A stretch of DNA of 5,251 nt from Methanoregulaceae archaeon (GTDB lineage Archaea > Halobacteriota > Methanomicrobia > Methanomicrobiales > Methanospirillaceae), in NCBI GenBank assembly GCA_025453715.1, contig JALOPT010000128.1, positions 1 to 5,251 of the forward strand. The letters run 5' to 3'. The notes under the pieces were generated by a model. The model saw nothing but the letters and a program-made list of their open reading frames with translations, ran no database searches and had not been told where the DNA came from. Shown piece by piece: positions 1 through 4,897 of the stretch. A program made the translations under genes and the position numbers. Each line of letters begins with the position of its first letter. Position 1 is the stretch's first letter.

Positions 1-484
1 CCAGCACCCCCAGTCCTTTCCTGGCATGCTTGCAACTGAAGCGGTAATGGTCAGCGCCATATTTGGCAACCATCACAAGGTAGGTATGAAGGATGCCCGC
101 GAAGAGGCTATTTCTCACCTCGAATTTGTAAGTTTTCCAAAAGACAAGATAGATGCACCGCTCTCCCAGCTGAATCTTATGGAATTGAAGCGCGTCCAGC
201 TTGCCCGGGCCCTTGCCTCAAGGCCGAAACTCCTTCTCATGGATGAACTCACCACCGGCCTCAACCCGAACGAGAGCGGGGAAGCGATCAGCCTGATTAA
301 AAAAATACGGGACGATGGTACGACTATTATGCTGATAGAGCACGTAATGAGGGTTATTACCGGTGTGTCCGACCGGATCGTGGTGCTTGATCACGGTGAA
401 AAAATTGCAGAGGGTACACCCCTCGATGTCCTCAATGATCAGAGAGTAATAGATTCATATCTTGGCGAAAAATATACTACCTAG
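1..484 (+). CDS. livG: Branched-chain amino acid ABC transporter ATP-binding protein LivG (5' end missing)
   Basis: This is one of the two ATPase subunits that drive a LivKHMGF-type importer of hydrophobic amino acids at the inner face of the membrane. The frame is open from base 2, and the first residues (QHPQSFPGM) match the Q-loop region of LivG, so the ATG at 26 is an internal Met and roughly the first 80-90 residues, with Walker A, lie outside the window. Counting from that Met, Walker B is LLLMDE (69-74) with Leu instead of the usual Pro next, the D-loop is GLNP (78-81) and the switch His is H106 in IEHVM. The ABC signature, which should read LSGGQ-like just before the KRVQLARALA helix, is LNLME (49-53) and lacks both glycines. 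The C-terminus (DHGEKIAEGTP then a YLG end) is typical of the family. The TAG stop overlaps the ribosome-binding site of livF 10 bases before its start, so the two are probably co-translated. Family assignment is firm; the exact substrate is inferred. Confidence 0.93.
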   Translation, partial: QHPQSFPGMLATEAVMVSAIFGNHHKVGMKDAREEAISHLEFVSFPKDKIDAPLSQLNLMELKRVQLARALASRPKLLLMDELTTGLNPNESGEAISLIKKIRDDGTTIMLIEHVMRVITGVSDRIVVLDHGEKIAEGTPLDVLNDQRVIDSYLGEKYTT

Positions 485-488
485 AGGT
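484..488 (+). promoter_or_regulatory. Shine-Dalgarno site that fixes the livF start
   Basis: GAGGT (within AGAGGT, 483-488) overlaps the last base of the livG TAG stop and lies 6 bases before a TTG at 495. This spacing favours TTG-495 over the in-frame TTG at 462, which would lie inside livG and add 11 residues unlike the family. Termination on livG next to this site suggests translational coupling. Confidence 0.7.
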
Positions 489-494
489 TATTTT

Positions 495-1190
495 TTGCTC
501 AGGATTGAACATCTGGATGTCTGTCACGGTAACCTGCATGTGGTGTGGGACCTGTCTATGGATGTCCACAAGGGAGAGATCGTTACACTCCTTGGACCAA
601 ATGGAGCCGGAAAGACTACATTTGTCGAGACAATCATGGGGCTCAACCGGAGCGCCCGGGGTTCAATACGGTTTCTGGACGAGGAGATACTGGGGCAGCA
701 ACCCTACGAAATTGTTAAAAGAGGTATTGCACTGGTCCCGGAAAAAAGGGAACTTTTTCCTAAGATGTCAGTCAGTGAGAACCTGGACCTTGGCGGTCAC
801 CTGAATGTGAATGGTGCCGGCGATCCTGAATCAATCCTTAAAATGTTCCCGGTCCTGAGAGAGCGGCAGGACCAGCTTGCGGGCACGTTATCCGGCGGTG
901 AACAGCAGATGCTGGCGATAGGCCGGAGCCTGATGTTAAACCCGAAATTGCTTGTGCTTGATGAACCATCACTAGGACTGTCACCGCTTTTTGTAAAAAG
1001 TGTGCTTGAATCTGTTGCAAAACTGAACGAGTCCGGCCTTTCAATCCTTCTTCTCGAACAGAACATCATGCATGCCCTTGAAATTTCGCACCGCGGGTAT
1101 GTACTTGAAAACGGAAGGATCACAATCCAGGGTACTGCACAGGAGCTACTCGATAACCAGGAGATACAGGCCTGCTATCTCGGACTATAG
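495..1190 (+). CDS. livF: Branched-chain amino acid ABC transporter ATP-binding protein LivF
   Basis: This is the second ATPase of the importer, expected to pair with LivG under the LivH-LivM membrane pore. With the TTG start at 495 the protein has 231 residues and begins MLRIEHLDV, matching the usual LivF start and a usual length near 235. Motifs in order: Walker A GPNGAGKT (34-41), the VPEKRELFP segment after the Q-loop position (81-89), signature LSGGEQQ (132-138), Walker B LLVLDEP (152-158), D-loop SLGLSP (159-164), and LLEQN (186-190), where Gln-189 takes the place of the switch His. The EQN motif and the following ALEI...RGYVLENGRI segment distinguish LivF from LivG, and the protein ends YLGL. 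The start is a TTG and the gene follows livG by 10 bases in the same unit. No further gene follows on this strand. Function is clear by family; whether the partner pore is the convergent livHM set is inferred from proximity. Confidence 0.95.
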   Translation: MLRIEHLDVCHGNLHVVWDLSMDVHKGEIVTLLGPNGAGKTTFVETIMGLNRSARGSIRFLDEEILGQQPYEIVKRGIALVPEKRELFPKMSVSENLDLGGHLNVNGAGDPESILKMFPVLRERQDQLAGTLSGGEQQMLAIGRSLMLNPKLLVLDEPSLGLSPLFVKSVLESVAKLNESGLSILLLEQNIMHALEISHRGYVLENGRITIQGTAQELLDNQEIQACYLGL

Positions 1191-1374
1191 TGCAGGATAC
1201 AATAAACGGGCTTTAAAAATCACAGATATATTTTCGATAGAATTTTTACGAAAGTTCCCTGTTTAAAAAATCAGGTGATCCATCAGTTGGAACATCTATA
1301 GTACATTATTGCTCGTTATCCAGGAGATAATTTTATTCGGTTCAGGTAATCCTGTCATTTTGAGACAATCCAAC

Positions 1375-1443
1375 GGTCCAGGGATCATCCCGGCCGGGGG
1401 CTGTCATGGCAGCGGGGGCAATGCTCCAGGGAGCGTTTTTTTT
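1375..1443 (+). other. GC-rich hairpin cluster ending in a T-run (possible structured RNA or 3' UTR)
   Basis: Three stem-loops follow one another. The first, at 1375-1395, pairs GG-CC-GGGA with TCCC-GG-CC around a TCA loop, with two single-base bulges on the left arm. The second, at 1400-1413, pairs GCTGT with GCAGC around CATG, including one G-U pair. The third, at 1423-1434, pairs GCTCC with GGAGC. The second is flanked by matching GGGGGC-type runs (1396-1401 and 1414-1419), and the last is followed by eight Ts. No known RNA family is recognised. It may simply be the 3' UTR of livGF, or an independent small RNA starting from the AT-rich left part of the gap. Confidence 0.35.
1423..1443 (+). 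terminator. Hairpin plus T8, likely end of the livGF transcript
   Basis: GCTC (1423-1426) pairs with GAGC (1431-1434) around a CAGG loop, then one G and eight Ts (1436-1443). The stem is short for a bacterial-style terminator, but a run of this length suffices in many archaea. It lies about 230 bases after the livF stop, so the livF 3' UTR would be long unless transcripts end earlier. Confidence 0.5.
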
Positions 1444-1479
1444 CTAATTTAACGACATTTTTAGTATTGGTTATGAGTC

Positions 1480-1486
1480 AAAAAAA
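1480..1486 (-). terminator. U7 tract downstream of livM
   Basis: Seven As on the plus strand give a T7 run on the minus strand about 32 bases after the livM stop, preceded by a T5 run directly at the stop (1513-1517). No convincing stem is associated with them. Archaeal polymerases commonly stop at such tracts, so this is the likely end of the livKHM transcript. Confidence 0.4.
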
Positions 1487-1517
1487 TTGGATGTCGGTTG
1501 TTCAAAATCACCAAAAA

Positions 1518-2501
1518 TTATTTTGAAAGCAGTTTATTGAAACGTACTTTCCATTTGGGTACCCTTTTCCTGATCTCTTCGGGCAGCGAGACAAGTCCGC
1601 GTGGCAGGAATATTACAACGAGCACGAGAATGATACCGATGATGATGAAACGCCCATATGTGAGACCGAGGGACTGTAGTCCATCCCACAGCAGGGTAAT
1701 AACTATTGTACCGATAATCGGCCCGGCCAGTGTACCAAGCCCGCCACTTATGGAATAGATAATAGGCCAGAATGAAATATCCACACCGAAAATTTCAGGC
1801 GTAATATACCCTAGATAATGGATTTCCAGCGCACCTGCAAGACCGGCGAAATATGCACTAACCATGAATGCAAGCAGTTTGAACCTGACCGGATCGATCC
1901 CTGCAGCGCGGGCTTCCAGCTCATTTTCCCGGATTGCTGAAAATGCAAGTCCTATTTTTGAATTGAGAATAACCCTGAACAGAAGTATTACTATCACTGC
2001 AATGAGCAGGATAGAGTAATACTCGTATACAAGATAATTCGGGACGGTATTGCTGATCAGCGGCGGTGCTGCAATTCCGTCCCACCCGCCGGTAACGGTA
2101 CTGAACTGGCTTGCTACCAGCACCTGAATAATAACAGCAAACCCGAACGTGACCATTGCAAGGAACCATTCCTTCATCCTCACGCAGATGATACCTATGA
2201 AAAGCCCTACTGCTGCTGCTGCTGCCCCCCCGATAAAAATTGTCAGGTACGGTGTGAGGCCGCTTTTCACCGCGATCAGCGTGGAAATGTATCCGCCAAT
2301 CCCAAAAAATGCAGCATGACCAAGAGACCCCTGGCCACTATAGGTAAGGAAGTTCCACGCCGATGCATAGATGATGAAAATGACCATGATGATCAGAACG
2401 GTTAAATAATAAACATTCAGCCCTGTAACGAGGGGGATTAAGACCGCACATGCCAGTACAGCGAGGGTAAGATACAGGACAAGCCGTTGATTTTCAATCA
2501 T
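1518..2501 (-). CDS. livM: Branched-chain amino acid ABC transporter permease LivM
   Basis: This is one of the two integral membrane subunits forming the translocation pore for the LivK-delivered amino acid. It has 327 residues, normal for archaeal LivM. Hydrophobic segments run from about residue 6 to 26, 31 to 49, 85 to 106, 114 to 132, 163 to 180, 206 to 225, 245 to 268 and 285 to 300. Family motifs are GQGSLGHAAFFGIGGY (56-71), TGGWDGI (137-143), the cytoplasmic coupling loop GLAFSAIRENELEARAAGID (184-203), and GGLGTLAGPIIG (253-264), ending in a basic tail (311-327). The pairing of the EAA-like loop with the AFFGIG motif separates it from LivH. The ATG at 2501 lies five bases after the livH stop and uses Shine-Dalgarno sequence inside the end of livH. 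A run of five GCA codons encodes Ala 93-97 in a membrane segment. It is the last gene of the livKHM unit and faces livF tail to tail. Confidence 0.95.
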   Translation of the reverse strand: MIENQRLVLYLTLAVLACAVLIPLVTGLNVYYLTVLIIMVIFIIYASAWNFLTYSGQGSLGHAAFFGIGGYISTLIAVKSGLTPYLTIFIGGAAAAAVGLFIGIICVRMKEWFLAMVTFGFAVIIQVLVASQFSTVTGGWDGIAAPPLISNTVPNYLVYEYYSILLIAVIVILLFRVILNSKIGLAFSAIRENELEARAAGIDPVRFKLLAFMVSAYFAGLAGALEIHYLGYITPEIFGVDISFWPIIYSISGGLGTLAGPIIGTIVITLLWDGLQSLGLTYGRFIIIGIILVLVVIFLPRGLVSLPEEIRKRVPKWKVRFNKLLSK

Positions 2502-2506
2502 ATTCC

Positions 2507-3388
2507 TTACTCCGCCTCCTCCCCGAACAGGCCCGTAGGCTTGATGATGAGAACGATTATCAGGATAAGGAACGCAACCGCATCCTTCCAGGCCCCACCG
2601 ATCGTCAGAACCGTGAAATTTTCTGCAATTCCGAGGAGAAGACCCCCGATTATTGCGCCTGGTATGCTCCCGAGCCCACCGATAATTACTATGGCGAAGG
2701 CCTTTACAGCCGGAACAGAGCCCATATACGGGTTAAAAACCTGGCCACTGACAACCCAAAGGGTCCCTGCAGCCCCGGCAAGACCGGCCCCGATACCAAA
2801 GCTCAGCATGTCCATCCGTTCGACATTTATTCCAACCAGCATTGCTGCCTTCCGGTTCTGGCTGGTCGCACGCACTGCAAGCCCGAGCCGGGATTTCTTC
2901 AGGAAAATATAGAGCGCCACGAGGATTATAACCGTCGTAACAATGATAATAAGGTAATCCACGGGGATTTTCATATCCCCCACCGCAACAGTAATCGATT
3001 CAAACGGACTTTGAATTACTTTCCATTCATCAGTCCAGATCATCGCGGCAACATTTTCAAGGATATAAATCAGGCCGATACTGATGAATATTTCATTCAG
3101 TTTCCCTGTACCAAGAATCGGGCGGAAACATAACCTCTCAATGCTCACACCGATCAGGATAAGGATCGGGATCGATGCGGCCAGCAGGACATACGGGTTG
3201 AAACCTGTGAGCACGAAAAATGAAAATGTTACATATGCCCCGATCATGAGCAACTGGCCGTGGGCAAAATTCACGACCTTCATAACCCCGAAAATCAGGT
3301 TGAGGCCTGTAGCAAGAAGAATGTAGATACAGCCGGCATACAAACCCCAAACCAAAACCTGCAGGAAGATGTCAAGGCCGATATCCAT
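2507..3388 (-). CDS. livH: Branched-chain amino acid ABC transporter permease LivH
   Basis: This is the partner of LivM in the membrane pore. It has 293 residues, as expected for LivH. The N-terminal part carries the family hallmark GLNLIFGVMKVVNFAHGQ (28-45) followed by LMIGAY (47-52). The cytoplasmic coupling loop that contacts an ATPase is RLGLAVRATSQNRKAAMLVG (167-186), followed by IN and the GIGAGLAGAAGTL segment (198-210). About eight hydrophobic segments are spread over the protein, and the C-terminus IIKPTGLFGEEAE matches the usual P-x-GLFG end. The ATG at 3388 is preceded by GAGGAG nine bases upstream, and the product starts with the normal short polar residues before the first membrane segment. 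livK ends 50 bases upstream; that gap holds a T6 run on this strand. Family identity is firm and nothing in the sequence looks broken. Confidence 0.95.
   Translation of the reverse strand: MDIGLDIFLQVLVWGLYAGCIYILLATGLNLIFGVMKVVNFAHGQLLMIGAYVTFSFFVLTGFNPYVLLAASIPILILIGVSIERLCFRPILGTGKLNEIFISIGLIYILENVAAMIWTDEWKVIQSPFESITVAVGDMKIPVDYLIIIVTTVIILVALYIFLKKSRLGLAVRATSQNRKAAMLVGINVERMDMLSFGIGAGLAGAAGTLWVVSGQVFNPYMGSVPAVKAFAIVIIGGLGSIPGAIIGGLLLGIAENFTVLTIGGAWKDAVAFLILIIVLIIKPTGLFGEEAE
2510..2513 (-). promoter_or_regulatory. livM Shine-Dalgarno site inside the end of livH
   Basis: On the minus strand GGAG (2513-2510) lies 8 bases before the livM ATG, and a second AGGAGG (2520-2515) precedes it. Both are part of the Gly-Glu-Glu-Ala-Glu codons that end LivH. 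The livH TAA is only five bases from the livM ATG, so the site supports coupled translation of the two permeases in balanced amounts. Confidence 0.65.
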
Positions 3389-3397
3389 TTCTAATTA

Positions 3398-3403
3398 CTC
3401 CTC
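3398..3403 (-). promoter_or_regulatory. livH Shine-Dalgarno site
   Basis: GAGGAG on the minus strand, nine bases before the ATG of livH, is a strong match to the 16S rRNA tail. It confirms the chosen start and argues that livH is translated from a leadered (operon) mRNA. Confidence 0.65.
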
Positions 3404-3413
3404 TGGAAATGTG

Positions 3414-3422
3414 TATAAAAAA
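3414..3422 (-). promoter_or_regulatory. T6/TATA-like element in the livK-livH gap
   Basis: Read on the minus strand, the 50-base gap after livK contains TTTTTTATA without any hairpin. It could act as a partial U-tract terminator that leaves more livK than livHM mRNA. A promoter role is less likely: a start about 25 bases downstream would fall after the livH Shine-Dalgarno site and leave a leaderless message. Confidence 0.3.
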
Positions 3423-3438
3423 TTGGTGTTATCAGGGT

Positions 3439-4761
3439 TTATGCTTTAGCTGGGACATACCAGTCCGGGAGCACAAATTCACTTTCTTTTAAGTTTGCCG
3501 GTGAGACAATCTTCGGCCTTGTTTCATTAACTGCCGTGTCCCATACCAGTTGTTCCATCGTAAGGTCGAATTTGCTCTCCCGGAAATCCTGGGAGAAATT
3601 GATGGTCTGACCTTGCATATTTTCCACTATCTGGGGCATCTGCAGGGTCGCAATCGCATTCTTCACTGCCGTTTTATTTAATGTGCCGGCGTTTTCGACT
3701 GCTTTTGCACCAATGTATACCCCTTCATACGTCGCAACACCCATCATTCCAGGGAAACCGCCATACTTCTTATCAAAATCTGAAACGAATTTTTTGTACG
3801 CAGTTTCCGTCGGTCCTTTCGGGACAGTGTATGGACTGAAGCGACTCTGGATTATTGAATAGTCCCCGTATTTCCCAACACCCTTATAGAAATCAGGGTC
3901 GTCATTAGGTTCTATCGCAATAAAGATCTTTTTCAGGTCAACATCTCTCATTGCCTGGGTCTCGATTGGTATCTGTTCGTTCAGGAAAGCCGCCACATAG
4001 ACAACATCCGGGTCAGCACTCTTAATGCTGGTCAATGCGGTCCTGAAATCACTCTCACCCATCTTGAATGTTTCCTGGGAAACCAGGTTGATCTTAAGGC
4101 TGTTATTGGCGATTGTATTCTTTATTGCTTCAAGGTGACCTTTTCCATAGGGGCTGTCCTGGTAGAGCACGGCAAGTTTAAGCGGCCGTTCCGCCGGATA
4201 CCCGAACTTGTTATTGATTGCCGGCCGGATGACATTATCGATAAACAAGGTAGTCTGGCTTCCCGAGTCATCGGTTGTCGGTGCATGGTGGAACATGTAA
4301 CTTGTATTCACATCAGTACGGCGCGTGATGACCGGCGTTGATGCCCCGGTAATGATATAGGGAACGTTATGTTCCGCGACGATAGACTGGTGAGCAGAGA
4401 CAACGGCACTCGAGAAGCCCCCTACCAGCATATCGACGTTGTCCTGGGTAATCATCTTTGATACTGCCTTCTGGCCCCCTTCCCGGGTTGATTCATCATC
4501 GCCCTGGACCAGCACTATCGGGACACTTTTTCCCAGGTCTTTTACATATACTCCACCCTTGGCATTGATCTCATCTGCTGCAAGCTGGGCGGACTGCCAG
4601 ACATCCTTTCCTGTCGTACTTGACGGTCCTGTCAGGGAAGCAACAACCCCAATCTTCAACGCCTGGGAAGGTGTGGTCGATACCTGTTGCTGAGTGCAGC
4701 CTGCAAGGAATGCCCCGAACAGGACTAACCCGATTAATAATAACACATATGTATGTTTCAT
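3439..4761 (-). CDS. livK: Branched-chain amino acid ABC transporter substrate-binding lipoprotein LivK
   Basis: This is the extracellular receptor of the importer, a two-lobed type I periplasmic-binding-protein fold (Leu/Ile/Val-binding family). It has 440 residues, longer than the roughly 370 of E. coli LivK but common for archaeal members. The N-terminus is a lipoprotein signal: Lys-2, a hydrophobic core (5-18), and lipobox LAGC with the anchoring Cys at 22, then a Gln/Ser/Thr/Pro linker to about 34. The mature domain starts LKIGVVASLTGPSSTTGK (35-52). GGFSSAVVSA (114-123) and TGASTPVIT (138-146) correspond to the segments that bind the amino and carboxyl groups of the ligand in LIV-binding protein, and LYQDSPYGKG (199-208) begins the second lobe. 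The ATG at 4761 has GAGGA six bases upstream. It heads the livKHM unit with its own promoter region. An amino acid ligand is likely; a branched-chain one is inferred from family and from the neighbouring ilvN, and other hydrophobic amino acids or amides cannot be excluded. Confidence 0.94.
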   Translation of the reverse strand: MKHTYVLLLIGLVLFGAFLAGCTQQQVSTTPSQALKIGVVASLTGPSSTTGKDVWQSAQLAADEINAKGGVYVKDLGKSVPIVLVQGDDESTREGGQKAVSKMITQDNVDMLVGGFSSAVVSAHQSIVAEHNVPYIITGASTPVITRRTDVNTSYMFHHAPTTDDSGSQTTLFIDNVIRPAINNKFGYPAERPLKLAVLYQDSPYGKGHLEAIKNTIANNSLKINLVSQETFKMGESDFRTALTSIKSADPDVVYVAAFLNEQIPIETQAMRDVDLKKIFIAIEPNDDPDFYKGVGKYGDYSIIQSRFSPYTVPKGPTETAYKKFVSDFDKKYGGFPGMMGVATYEGVYIGAKAVENAGTLNKTAVKNAIATLQMPQIVENMQGQTINFSQDFRESKFDLTMEQLVWDTAVNETRPKIVSPANLKESEFVLPDWYVPAKA

Positions 4762-4767
4762 TCAATA

Positions 4768-4772
4768 TCCTC
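4768..4772 (-). promoter_or_regulatory. livK Shine-Dalgarno site
   Basis: GAGGA on the minus strand lies six bases before the livK ATG and directly abuts the downstream arm of the inverted repeat at 4773-4792. If the mRNA includes the whole repeat, the hairpin would sit immediately beside this site and could affect ribosome access. Confidence 0.65.
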
Positions 4773-4792
4773 TGCTATGCTATTGCATAGCA
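4773..4792. promoter_or_regulatory. Perfect 8-bp inverted repeat, candidate operator of livKHM
   Basis: TGCTATGC (4773-4780) and GCATAGCA (4785-4792) are perfect reverse complements around a TATT spacer. The repeat lies between the TATA-like box and the livK start, about where transcription should begin. This position suits a dimeric repressor, and nutrient-responsive regulators such as Lrp-type proteins are one possibility, but no regulator gene is in the window. It could instead act in RNA as a hairpin next to the ribosome-binding site. Confidence 0.5.
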
Positions 4793-4810
4793 AGGTTTGA
4801 TATAACATTG

Positions 4811-4826
4811 TATAAATATTCCCATT
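4811..4826 (-). promoter_or_regulatory. Archaeal TATA-like promoter of livKHM
   Basis: On the minus strand TATTTATA (4818-4811) is preceded by GGGAA, which fits a purine-rich BRE. A start about 25 bases downstream falls near 4790, roughly 28 bases before the livK ATG. A second AT-rich candidate, TTATATC (4805-4799), would place the start within the inverted repeat and shorten the leader. The gap also follows the probable ilvN transcript end, which supports an independent promoter here. Confidence 0.5.
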
Positions 4827-4871
4827 TAGGTTTCGATACCCAAAACGAAGGGAGCCGGGGTTAACAACCGG

Positions 4872-4890
4872 CCCGGAAAAAAAGTCCGGG
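4872..4890 (-). terminator. Hairpin with T7 loop after ilvN
   Basis: Seven bases after the ilvN stop the minus strand reads CCCGGA, then C and six Ts, then TCCGGG. This is a perfect 6-bp stem whose loop, with the next base, carries a T7 run. A bulged second stem (4850-4874) follows and shares three bases with the first. Together they mark a likely transcript end for ilvN before the livK promoter, although the T-run sits inside the loop and not after the stem as in bacterial terminators. Confidence 0.45.
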
Positions 4891-4897
4891 AAATATA

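Larger units (their letters stand above)
1191..1517. other. Convergent intergenic region between livF and livM
   Basis: This 327-base stretch separates the 3' ends of livF (+) and livM (-). I see no credible coding region: the open frames are very short and lack a ribosome-binding site. The left part is AT-rich, with T-rich runs around 1228-1247 and TATA-like TTTAAAAA runs at 1212-1219 and 1262-1269. In the middle are two weak hairpins, TTATC/GATAA (1316-1330) and CAGG/CCTG (1343-1354). A sharply GC-richer block (1375-1434) with consecutive hairpins ends in T8. To its right an A7 run (1480-1486) is a U-tract for transcripts of the opposite strand. The region probably serves as a bidirectional termination zone. 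Confidence 0.6.

Noticed and set aside
26..28. ATG at 26 as the start of livG
   Set aside because: The frame is open to base 2, and the residues before this Met match the LivG Q-loop region; Walker A would be absent, so the gene begins outside the window.
462..494. TTG at 462 as the start of livF
   Set aside because: It lies inside livG, lacks a good ribosome site, and adds 11 residues not seen in LivF; TTG-495 has GAGGT at proper spacing.
797..1123. 108-codon open frame on the minus strand opposite livF
   Set aside because: It is antisense to conserved ABC motifs and Ser/Arg-rich, with no family resemblance or ribosome site that I can see.
1389..1398. CCCGGCCGGG palindrome as a separate protein-binding site
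   Set aside because: It is largely part of the 1375-1395 hairpin in a gap with no gene start nearby, so an operator role has no support.
1498..1758. 86-codon plus-strand frame over the end of livM
   Set aside because: Almost all of it is antisense to the LivM C-terminus, and nothing in it is recognisable.
2487..2912. 141-codon open frame on the plus strand opposite livH
   Set aside because: It is antisense to a clear membrane permease, has a Pro/Arg/Ile-rich composition typical of a reverse-frame shadow, and has no recognisable domain.
4571..4765. 64-codon minus-strand frame starting just before livK
   Set aside because: It is a different frame over the livK signal region; LivK in its own frame has a full lipoprotein signal and correct Shine-Dalgarno spacing.
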